A stretch of DNA of 64,000 nt from positions 33,623,304 through 33,687,303 of the forward strand of contig NC_092671.1 of NCBI RefSeq assembly GCF_964355755.1, in the 5' to 3' direction. Under the pieces are notes generated by a model. That model searched no databases. It was not told the DNA's origin and was given only the letters and a program-made list of their open reading frames with translations. A program made the translations under genes and the position numbers. Each line of letters begins with the position of its first letter. Position 1 is the stretch's first letter. Below are positions 24,901-36,044 of this stretch, one piece after another. The stretch comes from Antedon mediterranea (lineage: Eukaryota > Echinodermata > Crinoidea > Comatulida > Antedonidae).

Positions 24901-25279
24901 GGAATATGCTCCTTCTTTTCACCAGTGGCTGGGGTGCTTGCCGCTCCGATTCTTTTCCTCGAAAAATTATGGGCACCGCTGCCATTGGTGGCGTTCAGTT
25001 TTACGTCAGTGACTGCAGGACTGGTGGCGCTTCTTCTGCCTGAAACTTTAAATGTGCCACTCCCACAAACTATAGAAGAGGCTGAGATGATTACCAGGTA
25101 AGATCTTAAGCAACTAGTTTTTTTTAACCTGTAAGACAAAATATTTTGTCCGCCGTTGTTTTTGTCTATTGCCGATGACACCGTATAACTTCTATTTCTT
25201 TGTTTATTATTACAGAAAAAACAACGTAAAAAGAAATATATATTTTCAAAGTCTTCAAATGGATGGAGTCAAGTCCTAA
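18919..25279 (+). pseudogene. SLC22-type organic ion transporter, ten exons, with several breaks
   Basis: Exons: 18919-19289, 21927-22030, 22219-22373, 22563-22714, 23369-23504, 23667-23755, 23913-about 24178, 24523-24630, 24888-25097, 25216-25279. Family text is plain: an N-terminal VDNVFKYIGEYGQYHK start, a Cys-rich extracellular loop, DCENGWAYDRS, FDLVCED before TM2, LGRKNGV, FVPESPRWLLVKGR, KLGRRCSLAGTLV, VYIYTVELFPT and LLLPETLN. Exon lengths 104 and 155 for exons 2 and 3 match what I recall of vertebrate SLC22 genes. Such proteins are 12-helix plasma-membrane carriers of organic cations or anions. Breaks seen: a frameshift at about 19215-19230 in exon 1, one in exon 4 after GAWA, a TAA in exon 5 (GRSE stop), a frameshift in exon 7 near 23950, and a GC donor after exon 8. 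Independent lesions with conserved splice sites suggest a recent pseudogene; assembly error is the alternative. The large intron 1 holds nothing recognised. Confidence 0.85.
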
Positions 25280-26375
25280 GGATTGAAAAAATAGACATTA
25301 AAATAATTTTCATTGCTATAATTATGTTAATGTGTCATTGTTGATATGGAGAGTAAGTTCTCAGGCTAGGATAATTAACTCACATCACTATGACACTTGT
25401 GAATAAATAGTTAGCTTGTCTTGACAAGTTAGTGAAACAGTGTGGTGATGTGAGATTTCGTTTTCGGAATTTTTCGGTTGTCTTGTTCAACTTATTCGGT
25501 TTTTAGGCTATTTCGTGGTTTATTTTACATCAACATTTTATCCTTTTCACACTTGTGCTAAACAGCGCATAGAGACTATTTGTATTTTGCGCTATTTAAA
25601 TTTAAAACCATAAACCATAAACCATAAACTTTGTTTATAGGTTGTAAAATATGGGTATTCTGGCAAAGAATGTTCATCATGGTATTGTTCAAACTCGATT
25701 GGATAGCGACTCTTTAACACTCTCGGCGTGGTACGGCGGAACAGCACTAGTCCCTAGAGAGTGCACCATATATCAAATTGATACGCCATCATCTTTGAGT
25801 ATTGTATTCACGAAGCGGGTTCTCCGAAGAGATACTTTTATATATAAACACAGGCAACACCACAGGCACAGAACAAATTCTAAACCGGTCGGTGAACGAG
25901 TTTTAACAATTCATTAAAGTGGTCTAATGGTTAGGATATACATTATTCATTTATTGTCCAATATAAAGGGAAATTACAGTGGTCATAAATTATCTTGGCT
26001 TGCCTAAAATAAATATAAGGTTAAAAAAAAGAACTATCTAACAAATCTTTTGTTATAATGCCGTATCCCGGCTGGGTAGAACGTGTACCTGTAACGGTCC
26101 GTCTGCGCGTTTACCATCCCCATTCTACCACTTCTAACTATAACGGAGCCGATACTGTCGTTATGAAGAGGATGATTGGTGTCTTCCAATAATAGTATGG
26201 AAGATCGGAAAGATGTTCGCTGTAGAAAGAGTCAAGCGTTTGCACAGACGAACCAGTTACAGTAGGCCTACTTTACCCGCTCTACCCAGCACCTTTTTAA
26301 TTCGGTCTTTATCCCCTTTACTGATATTCCCTGCCCAGCCAAACATACAATAATATACTATTAGTTACACCCTGT
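25280..26375. other. Non-coding stretch after the transporter
   Basis: A short frame at 25651-25917 has no recognisable domain. Nothing else was identified. Confidence 0.4.
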
Positions 26376-27125
26376 TTTATTATTATTATTATTTATTATT
26401 TATTTCCTTTATTGCATCAAGTAAGCAGTGATGAAGTTGACATAAATATAATAGTAAATATGTAAACACATAGTATAACACAGTCCAAACAAGTAATACT
26501 AAAATATATCATAGTCCACAAATCAGTCTTTCAATGGCCATCATAGTACATCCAGTAACACAAACCAATAGAGGTTCACAATTTGCTTATCATAACTCAG
26601 TTACTGATCATTCACCAATCATTGAAAACTCCGTGGAAAGTAATGAAGTTTTTTGTGCGTTGTGTCCGGACTTTGGGGAGGGTGAACGATCTAACGCGTC
26701 GGAGCTGATGGTTGTGTGTTGGAGGTTTAGGTAAGAGAGAGTGTAATATATGATCTTCTTTTTTTCATTTTATCAAAGAATTTTCTTGACAACTTCTCGC
26801 GGCGTTCAGATAGAGTGATGATGTTAAGGTATCTGCGGGTATCAGCATACGAGGTACCATCGGGGCATATTATGTTACACGCTCTTCTTTGGACATGTTC
26901 GATTTGGTCAGATTGTGCTTTGGATAAACTCGGGGACCAAACAGCACAGGCATATTCGAGAACTGGTCGTATCACTGCTTGATAGTATCGGAGCAGTTCC
27001 AGTCTATCTAGGCCAGACCTCTTGAGTTGCTTAAGAAAAAACAACCTTGGTACAACGCGCTTGGTTAAACAGTCAACATGCGTCTGCCACGACAATTTAC
27101 GGTCAAGATTGACACCTGTTTGTTC
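26376..27125 (-). mobile_element. 5'-truncated LINE, end of reverse transcriptase and 3' tail
   Basis: Minus-strand frame 27095-26727 begins with LSWQTHVD-type text (here MSWQTHVDCLTKRV) and continues with LRYYQAVIRPVLEYACAVW and the QIEHVQRRACNII segment, the thumb and C-terminus of a jockey-group reverse transcriptase. The 3' tail on the minus strand is an (ATA/AAT)n run at about 26376-26400. Everything upstream of the thumb is absent, the normal result of incomplete target-primed reverse transcription. Confidence 0.8.
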
Positions 27126-27865
27126 ACGGAATACGTGAAATATCTACGTTCTGGTTCCATATTCCATGAGGCCGGGTTCATATTCGATGGTTGAAATCAA
27201 CGCATACGCGCGCTCAACGATAAAAATGCAATGCAATACATAAACAACGCCCGCGAAGAAACATCAAACAGGTAATACGGAATATATTACTCTTCTGATC
27301 CGCTTAACTGAGTAAATGGGCGTAATACGGAATTATATCTCATACATTGACCAATTTCGAATTACAGAATTCACGTACATTAAGAGATACAAATACATAT
27401 CTGCATACCAAGCTAAAGGTTCCAGGCTCGACTCTCGGTCAAGGCGACCTGTTCTCATTTTTAAAGATTTCCTCATCTTATCATCGTCTGTGTAAATTGG
27501 CCTTCAGACGGTTCTCACATTTACTCACATACATTTTGGTTTACATTGTAACCAATGAACTGGTGCGTTTTAATTAACTATTTAAATAATGAATACGACA
27601 ATATTTTAATACTTTTTATTTCAACAATGTCAACATGGCTTCAGTAAAAAAAGTTAGTAATGAAACTATTTTGTTATGGATAAAAATATAATTTTAATGA
27701 ATAGAAACGCCAGATGTTGAACTTTTAAAATGGTAATCAAACTAAATTATAAAAATAAAAACAATTTAATTTAATGTTTGTTTTTAGTGTAAGCCAAGAT
27801 TAAAATATCACCGAAAACATGTCGAAGCAATTTTTAAAATGTTCACGCGGCTATTATACATACAA
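27126..27865. other. Non-coding stretch
   Basis: No gene, micro-exon or repeat boundary was recognised. Confidence 0.4.
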
Positions 27866-28019
27866 CTTGGTTCTCACTAGGACGTAACGCAACGACGTAA
27901 GGGCAACGTAAGCAATCTAACCAATTACAAGCGATGGATTATCCGAACTGTCGCTTGTGATTAACTCGCTTTCGTTGTACTTACGTCTTGCGTTTTGACA
28001 AGTCCTAGTGGGAACCAAG
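27866..28019. mobile_element. Short palindromic MITE (154 bases)
   Basis: The ends CTTGGTTCTCACTAGGAC and GTCCTAGTGGGAACCAAG are inverted copies with one mismatch. The interior contains partly inverted ACGTAAG words. The target duplication is not clear, so the superfamily is not assigned. Confidence 0.65.
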
Positions 28020-28761
28020 CTTAAGCCTTGTCGAGAGAAGTGGTTAAAACAGCCAAATACCGGACATTAACGCCTATTAAACTACAGTAGTCTTATAATT
28101 GATCATTGTCTAGTTTTAATATTCAGTTTTCTCTTGTAATATTAATTAAGGTAAACATTCATTAATGAAATAAAATAAAAAGTAAATCAAACAAGAATTA
28201 AAACAAAAATGATAATGTAAACTTATACGTTTCTATTCGCTTCTCTGATCCTCAGTGGTTTATGAAGATAAATAGTAACCATCTAAAAATACAATCAACA
28301 TAGGGTGAATCAATTCATTACTCCATGGTTATCAAGGATGTAGTTTAGGTTCTAAACGGAGTTTATTAATATTGGTGGACTAACATAAAATAGTCAATAA
28401 CTACAGACTTGGGGCAAATCTACCGTTATGATGAATGTCTATATGACCTCACAGTATAAAGTAGAAATACAATAAACAAATGATAAATTTGTTGACATCA
28501 TATTATTTATTCTATGTATTCTTTATTTCAAGCCAACAGTGTAAACACCAATTACCAATTATGATACTTGCATAATGTAATATAGTATTGTTACGATGCT
28601 AAACTTGTTTCTAAATGTAATACGTATAACACTATTGCATATTTTATTTCTAAATCAGAGGCAGTGAATTGTTGCCTATCTTCAGTCTGAATTCACCGTT
28701 TAAGTGAGTGTAAGTTATGGATATTTGACTCACCACTTTCAACGTTTATTCACGTATACAC
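28020..28761. other. Non-coding stretch
   Basis: Nothing recognised apart from AT-rich text leading to the CTG/TTG array. Confidence 0.4.
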
Positions 28762-28997
28762 TGTTGCTGCTGTTGCTGCAGTTGCTGCTGTTGCTGCTGT
28801 TGCTGCTGTTGCTGCTGTTGCTGCTGCTGATGCTGCTGATGCTGTTGCTGCTGTTGCTGCTGTTGCTGATGTTGCTGCTGTTGCTGCTGTTGCTGCTGTT
28901 GCTGCTATTGCTGCTGTTGCTGCTGTAGCTGCTGTTGCTGCTGTTGCTGCTGTTGCTGCTGTTGCTGCTGTTGTTGCTGTTGCTGCTGTTGCTGCTG

Positions 28998-29036
<39 letters not shown>

Positions 29037-29045
29037 TTGCTGCTA

Positions 29046-29081
<36 letters not shown>

Positions 29082-29165
29082 TTGTTGTTGTTGTTATTAT
29101 CGCCATCGTCATCGTCATCGCCATCGTCATGTCATCGTCATCTTCATCGTCGTCGTTTTGATATA
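28762..29165. repeat. Compound trinucleotide array 1 (GTTGCTGCT type, then TCATCG type)
   Basis: About 330 bases of TTGCTGCTG units with interruptions pass into TTGTTG, TTATTATC and then CATCGTCATCGCCATC units. The long Leu-, Ala- and Gln-like frames over it are products of the repeat. The same order of sub-repeats recurs at 29444-29685, so the compound block was duplicated. Confidence 0.9.
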
Positions 29166-29350
29166 TTGACAAAATGTCGCTTATAAAAAGACAAAATACA
29201 CAGTGAATTTAAAAATAAGTCCAATGACTCCCAGTTGAATTTTATTCTTTGAATTGTTGTTTTAGGCCTGCAGGCCTATGTAATCAATAATGTATATAGT
29301 AATAAATTGTAAAGCAAATTAAAAGCTTAGTACATTTGATACTAACTTAC

Positions 29351-29408
29351 CATCACCATTACCAACACCACCAGCAAAACCGTCAAATTGGCATTGTCCA
29401 AAGTTAGC
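29351..29408 (-). CDS. Candidate Gly-rich exon between the two compound arrays
   Basis: On the minus strand TATTTCAG precedes and GTAAGT follows a 58-nt segment that in one frame reads ANFGQCQFDGFAGGVGNGD with one base left over. It has good splice signals and lies downstream of the gene C cassettes on the same strand, but its entry phase is 0, not 1, so it does not fit that gene directly. It may belong to another gene or be chance. Confidence 0.3.
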
Positions 29409-29443
29409 CTGAAATAAAAACACGACTAGAAACACAACGATCA

Positions 29444-29448
29444 ACGTT

Positions 29449-29480
<32 letters not shown>

Positions 29481-29577
29481 TTGCTGTTGCTGCTACTGCT
29501 GCTGTTGCTGATGTTGCTGCTGTTGCTGCCGTTGCTGCCGTTGCTGCTGTTGCTGCTGTTGATGCTGTTGCTGATGT

Positions 29578-29612
<35 letters not shown>

Positions 29613-29830
29613 TTGTTGTTGTTGTTGTTATTATCGTCATCGCCATCGGCATGTCATCGTCATCGTCATCGTCGTCATTGCTATTGCTAGTGTTGTTGTT
29701 GTTGCTGTTGCTGCTGCTGTTGCTGTTGCTGTCGCTGTTGCTGTTGCTGTTGCTGCTACTGCTGCTGCTGTTGCTGTGTCTGCTGCTGTTGTTGGTGTTG
29801 TTATTATTAGTATTATTAAACACCTGCAAG
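29444..29830. repeat. Compound trinucleotide array 2
   Basis: TTGCTGCTG-type units, then TTGTTG, TTATTATCG and CATCGTCATC units, followed by a second CTG/TTG run ending in TTATTATTAG. It mirrors the order of array 1. Not coding as far as can be seen. Confidence 0.9.
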
Positions 29831-32800
29831 GATGTTTGTTTCCAAATGTACATTAAATACACGTTTGCACAGATTGTATACTTCACTACCATGGTAATTC
29901 TTTCCATTACATTATGTTTTGATACGATAACAAATTAATTCTATCTTTCTTCAGGATTTGGCATTCCACTGCAGAACGTACCCCTTCTCCGAAACTCCCC
30001 ATTTACTTCTCTCAATTAGATGTTTTTATATTTCAATCATTTCTACATCATTGTTTAGCATTTAGTATTACAATATTATTATTGTTCGCATATAATTCTA
30101 CTTTTATTTCATATTACATAGGGTATGCCGTATGATACATGTATATAAACAGAAACAGCTTATAGTTATAGGCCTAACTGTTTGTATTTTTGTGTTGCCA
30201 CCTTAGAAATTTATTATTTACCAACGTTTTCGTCTGTCTGCCTGTCTGTTTCTCTACTTAACCACTTGTGGTCGTTTTAAAACGTCTGTATCTTAACGAA
30301 GTTGGTTCTTAAAAATATCTTTTTTAGTGGATTTATCTTTAGTCAAAATTGCTAGTTATCGCTAACAATGTTAACCTTCTTACTCATTAAAAGCCACGGA
30401 AAAGCGGTGCAGAGTCTATATAGAAAACGGCCTAACCTATCTATTTTGAGATTTCAATACAAAATGACAGTTATCTTTAACATATAAAACTCTTGTTTAT
30501 GTAAACACATCAAAAGTATGTATTTTGCAATTATTTAAGTCGTTTCCATTGAAACACTACTAGAAATTTGTATTTTTGTTCACTAAAAATAGACATTTGT
30601 TACGGCGCTTTTTATAGACAAACAGCTAACCCAAATCACGTCATGTTTGTTACCTACCTATCTGTTCAAAAATAATATTTCAGCTCCAGTAATTGTTAAC
30701 AATCTTTTTCTCTTTTTTTAAATAAATGTAGCCAGTGAATTGGTTTGGTGTTAGGTTGCTAGCATTTCCACCAAGAGTTTGTGCATCTTTGGCTGTGATT
30801 GGCTATACAGATTACGCTCTTTGATTGGAAACATCAAGGCTTCCACTGTAGTTTGAACTTCTCAACATTATGTGAATATTTTGGAATTTAATCGTTATTT
30901 TCTTTATTTATTTAAAGAAAAAAAATACAATATAATATTATGTACGGCATAGTAGTGACAATATGTGTACCGCCAAACCAAAACCAGGCGTTTGTCGGCA
31001 GCAAGGGATTTCTGTAAAATGCTTCTGAATGTGTAAAACCTATATCTTGACCATTTTTAGTTTTTTAAATAATCTTACAGAAAATTTACCGTAGATTCCA
31101 AAAATCTATGTATTTTAAAGAAATTATAAGTATAAATCAATGAAAATAACATTTTAATGAGACCCCCCTTTTTCGTCTTTGGTGAAAAAATCAAGTTCTA
31201 TTCTGTAATTTGTGTCTATTTCTAACCAACTTTTACCTCTTTGATTATGAGAAGACCCCTTAATGTGTGGTATTTTTAGAAAGCTCGTGAAAAAATCTTT
31301 CCAAAGATAAAGGTTGTAGGTCATGTAAAATAATAGTATAGCCAATCAAACACATTCTTTAATAACCTTTTGGGTATAAGCAAACCAGTCTTGTTGCTAC
31401 GGAATCCTGAAACAGGCAATTTGATTGGCTAACAGAGTGGCTCAAGTCATTGAAGCGTTAAATTTGCCTTTAACAGCTATTCAAAGTACACTGAGGAAGC
31501 GGTAAGGTTTTAACAAAACATTCTTACTGTAAAAAACATTCAATATTAATTTATACTTGCTATTTATGCATCCTAGATAATAATAAAACAACATAGAATA
31601 GTTTAATGATTTATATAATATGAAAAGTAGAAATATTGGCTTCGCTAGCGAATCATAAACAACAAGAGGTTAGAAAGTACGAAATGACTTTCTAGCGCGA
31701 CACACTCAGTTTGGTGAACACTGAAACACTTTTGATCAAAATATTAGGCCTAGCCTAGGCATAAGATAAGAGATGAACTGTATGCCAGCTTAGTACTTCA
31801 AGTTAGCCTAGTAAAACCACCTAGCATACCTTGGTCTAGGCCTAGCCCAAAAAAAAAAAGATTTTTAAATGTGTTTAAAAAAGTTTAATTTAATTTTTCA
31901 TTCTGTTTTCAGATCTTGATTGGTAATACTGTAATGTATACCAATAGTTTTGACAGTGGTGGTGATGCTGTTGCTACTTTCTCTTCTCAAACAACTCCAA
32001 TAATGGTGATACGGTGCTTAATATAACTTTACAAAAATGACTTTGATTCTGATGATACATGACACATGTATTCTATTATGCAACGTAACCCTGAATAAAA
32101 CCGTGAAATAATTGTATCGAAAAATATGTATGTATTTAAAAGACCCGGCACAAAAGATGATAATACTGTTGTAACACGCAGCCTGAAATGACCAAAATGT
32201 TATAATTTAAAGTGTACCAATTGTAAATAAATTTAAACACATCAAACACAATCAACTGTCTGTGTATCATTAATTTTGGTTCATTTCTATGTGTTGTATT
32301 TTTATTGTCACTTTATTAATAGTACTTATTTATAGTTATTACAAGCCTCACACATAACATAAGTTTAGTAAAAAAAAGTTTACTAACGTATGTTGTTATT
32401 TGAAGTCTCATTTGACAATGTTAATGTTACTGGATTTCTTTGAAAATTTCAATGATTATAGAAAAATGTATTAGTTACATTTGTGCTAAATTTCAAAGTC
32501 ATAGGTATACTAGAAGTTAGCGTTGTCAAGGTGAACATGAGTCGCTGTCTGCCAGCACATTTAAACTTCCTGTTTGAACTATTGTTGATCTTTGAATGCA
32601 TTTTTCACTGCTAAATAAAAATGAATTCTTACTTGTATTTCTTTACTTATTGTATCATAACTCTAAAAATACTTGACCAAATTGAATAATTTTTTCAGTA
32701 TTTTGAAGCAAATTATGTGCTCTGTACAAATATCTTTAAAACTCAAAATGTCACATTTACGACAAATGCCTGGTTTTGATTTGGCTGTACACATATTTTA

Positions 32801-33176
32801 AAATTATTGATGAGTAAATGGCGAGTTTGTCAGCAGACACGTTGATCTGGCAGGCTACGCTAGGCCCAGCTAATCGGCGTCGCTCTTTCATTGTTAATTT
32901 TTCTCAAAATAAAAAAAAAATCCACATTTATTTCTTAAGTTATTTTCTTATTTTTAGTGTCACATTATTAAAAAATGCAAATCATGTTATACATTAATCA
33001 AATTCAATTTTTAGTATGGACGGCGTTCTCTACCACAGATTGATTTTCGGAGTCGCAACGTGCTATTACGTTACTGGCCTTTGAAATGAACAACCGAACA
33101 ATAAACAGTTCATAATTTATGCCATATGATCTTTTACCAGGTGTTTTAAAACGAAGACTTATAAAACGGCAACATT
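29831..33176. other. Long non-coding stretch
   Basis: No convincing exon, terminal repeat or RNA gene. A small frame after a good acceptor near 29957 and a minus-strand frame at 31154-31345 were looked at and not accepted. Confidence 0.4.
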
Positions 33177-33275
33177 GCTACATTCACACCATTTTAGGGA
33201 ACGTTAAACAATGGAAAATCATAACAACAATTGAACGTCTTCCATTCCCTAAAACGGAACAAGTGTGAATGTAGC
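33177..33275. mobile_element. Short palindromic MITE (about 99 bases)
   Basis: The left end GCTACATTCACAC...TTTTAGGGAA and the right end TTCCCTAAAA...GTGTGAATGTAGC are inverted copies around a short centre. No target duplication was fixed. Confidence 0.65.
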
Positions 33276-34273
33276 TTTATAACCATGTATATGCCTATAA
33301 AATGTTCTTTGATGCAATAATGATCAGTATAAGAAAATCTTAACCAATGATGAAGGAATTGCGAGTACAGTATATGAAAATAAAGACAGATACATTGTAG
33401 CTACAGAAGCATTTTAATTGCCAAATAAAATAACACTCTTAATAAACAACACATGGACGATCAAATAGTTACACCGCTGTAAAACCGCTATATACCGAAA
33501 CCAAAATACATAGGCCTAAACCATTGATTTTTTTTTAGGATTTTAAATGACCAAATTTGAATAGGAATTTAAAAGAACTACTGTACTCTGCTACAACCAG
33601 AGGAGACCAACATTAATGTGGTTCAGCCAGGGGTGTGTATAACTACACAGAACAAGTACTGAGAGACAATTTGTAACAGAGATTTGGTTAAACAGCGGAT
33701 GATTCAGTGTAAGTCAACTCCTTAGTAACCATCTAAAAATACAAGTGAAACATTACTAATTTATTAGATTAAAATGTACATACAATAATGATATAATAGT
33801 TAAAATTATTCACACTGTACAGTTTATGGAAATTGTGAAAATTGTATTATTGATGACAACTTGTATGCATTCTTGTATATTCTCTTCATGTTAAGATATA
33901 GTAGACACAAAAAAGATATAACCTCTTTCGATTTGCTATGACTGACGACCAACCTACGTCATGTTTATTTATTGTGATACTGGGACGTGTTTCTTCGCTT
34001 CTGACTTCGACACTTAAAATTAAGTTGATAAACCGTGCCGTGATTGGTCAATAATTTACTCGTGGTGACCTAGCGTTTCGTCCAAGTGGGAATGAAGCTT
34101 TAGTAATTTAATGATTGAGTGACGAATAATTGTGTATGTAAAAGTATTCGATATTAATTATATTTTCTTTTATCTGTAACACCAAAATATTTACTTCGAT
34201 GCCAACTTTTAAGTTGTTTTGACTATATTATTATTAATATATTGTGTTTTTTTAATATTATTCAAAGACTTAC
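33276..34273. other. Non-coding stretch downstream of the gene C cassettes
   Basis: It should hold further introns or the 3' flank of the minus-strand cassette array. No terminal exon was recognised here. Confidence 0.3.
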
Positions 34274-34312
34274 CGCTTTCCAAGTTTGTCTTTATTGGGG
34301 GACCACGAGGGC
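34274..34312 (-). CDS. Micro-exon: Gly/Pro-rich cassette (39 nt)
   Basis: Minus strand: TATCAG acceptor, 39 nt, GTAAGT donor, phase 1 at both ends. Joined to the preceding cassette (34437-34463) by a 124-base intron, the split codon is GGC and the text is G then PRGPPIKTNLES. It resembles one and a half collagen triplets but is too short to call collagen. It fits the Pro-rich linker class of this gene family. Confidence 0.45.
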
Positions 34313-34436
34313 CTGATACAAGGAGTAGAAAAGAGAAAAGTTAAACACATTTTTACCAGCACAAAAATGATTGGTTATGTTAAGTTTATACTTATGTGTA
34401 ATAAATACTATCAACATAACTATTGGTTATAATCAC

Positions 34437-34463
34437 CTTCTTCCCTACGGATTCTGTCATGAT
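34437..34463 (-). CDS. RIRR micro-exon cassette (27 nt)
   Basis: Minus strand: TTTCAG, 27 nt, donor GTGATT (weaker than its relatives). Phase 1 reading HDRIRREE, with the R-I-R-R basic site followed by acidic residues. It is nearest in sequence to the gene B exons (HDRIGRDV, NDRIRRDE). Confidence 0.6.
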
Positions 34464-35498
34464 CTGAAATAAAAACAATTAGTGTATCAATAATGTATAC
34501 AGTAATGTGTGACATTTACAAAGATCAGATCTCGGTCCTCTAATCCGCCTAACCACCAATCATTCCAAAACATTTTTAAACTTTCGATTCAATTAATCAA
34601 TTCCAATTGACCCAGAAATATAATGAGGTAATATAAATCAGTAAATGCTGGTTACCGATTTCTTACTTTAGTTTAACATGGTTTAAAAACACAATTCTGC
34701 ATCTGTCAGTAAACTGACTCGTAGCTATATGACTTGCGATAGTCATTTGCACTCTTTCTACTTACAGCTGCACAATAGGACTGATTTATTATTTGTTTTA
34801 TTAACATCATACCAGAGTGACTCCTAAAGTGATATTGAAAGTTTTATTCTCTTGAATATGCCATTTTAATTTCACATACTGTAATTAATTTGTTCTCTTT
34901 CTTGACCAAAAATTGAAATAAAAAATATATTTACCTAAAACAACTGTAATTTAAAGCAAACCAAAGTCTGGAAGTCATTGATTTTTTGGTTGAATTTAAT
35001 GGTTTATTTTGTTGTTTATTTTGTATGTAAGTGGCGAAATTATTAAAACTGCGAAATGGTCTATATATAAAGTCATCTTTTTATTAATCTTAATGCTTCA
35101 TGTTTTTTGGGGAAAGGCCTAATATAGCTAACATTAGAACATGAAAATTTTCGTCGTTGTGACAAACATAACTCTGTCTTCAGCAAGTCCTATTTTATTT
35201 AGAAACATTCTGGTCGGTAAATATTTTAAATTGTCCAGTTCGTACATTACAAATACAATGTATTTAGGTATACATTTATATAAAAGTACTGAAGCGTGTT
35301 ATATAACAAGATGTGCTTAACATAGCAAATGTTGCGAACAAATAATTATTGTAAAAATATAGCCATTTCATCATTTTAAAATACTAATATGGATCGAGCA
35401 ATACCAAAATGAATTTAGGAAAATCACTTTTTCATTTTATGTTTCATTGTTTATACTCTTTCTTTCACCTACCTATAATTTCGAATTTTCATTGAAGC

Positions 35499-35512
35499 AT
35501 CTCTGTAAGGAT
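35499..35512 (-). pseudogene. Degenerate terminal exon of a gene C-type cassette
   Basis: CCTTACAG is followed by AGATGCTTCAATGA: the reading in the expected phase stops after three codons. The surrounding text (AGGTAGGTGAAAGAAAGAG, AAATGAAAAAGTGA) aligns with the terminal exon at 39764-39846, so this is a decayed or shortened copy of it. Confidence 0.4.
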
Positions 35513-35853
35513 AAAGGGAAAATCATTAATGTAATTGGAACATTTACGGTACGGATGCGTAGAACAAGTCCAACAAGAGAAGATTCGTAACTCTAATATA
35601 ATTTCCATATGGTAAAAACGACATTTAAATTAATTGTAAGTACACCGGTGCTGGTGCTGTACGCCTTCAATGCTGTACGAGTTTTGATTAACCAATCCAT
35701 CACGTCGTACTTGGTCAAGCATACGATCAGCTCCCGCTTGGACGCACAAAAGTATTCAAGTTGCTTGTGATTGGTAAACTTACTTAATAGGGTGATTTTA
35801 CCACATGGAAAGAATGCTCAACTGCTTAAAAAAGATTCTTTATGCCTACGTAC

Positions 35854-35883
35854 CATCATCCCGACGGATCCTGCGAGTGAGAG
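35854..35883 (-). CDS. RIRR micro-exon cassette, diverged (30 nt)
   Basis: Minus strand: CTAGATAG acceptor, 30 nt in phase 1 reading LTRRIRRDD, donor GTACGT. The R-I-R-R core and acidic tail are kept while the first half differs from other cassettes. The acceptor lacks a strong pyrimidine tract, so use is doubtful. Confidence 0.4.
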
Positions 35884-36044
35884 CTATCTAGAGGTTTTTT
35901 TTTTAGTTACATATAGGCATATTACCATTCTTAATCTTTAATCGATCACTTGTTGTTATATTTCATTCCAAGCTGTCCTTGTCTTTCTGTCATGATGCCA
36001 AATAATGGTCTATACTTTATTTATTTATTTTTTTTTATTTTATT

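Noticed and set aside
25651-25917. 88-codon plus-strand frame
   Set aside because: No recognisable domain, no splice context, no repeat in the window.
28704-29938. Long poly-Leu, poly-Ala/Thr and Ser/Asn frames on both strands
   Set aside because: They are the CTG/TTG and CATCGT arrays read in different frames; no domain or conserved start.
29957-30018. Plus-strand terminal exon after TTCTTCAG, reading FGIPLQNVPLLRNSPFTSLN then stop
   Set aside because: No matching upstream exon on the plus strand was found; a 20-codon open stretch is easily chance.
34274-34312. Collagen gene exon
   Set aside because: Only GPRGPP fits the triplet rule; exon length and phase match the micro-exon family instead.
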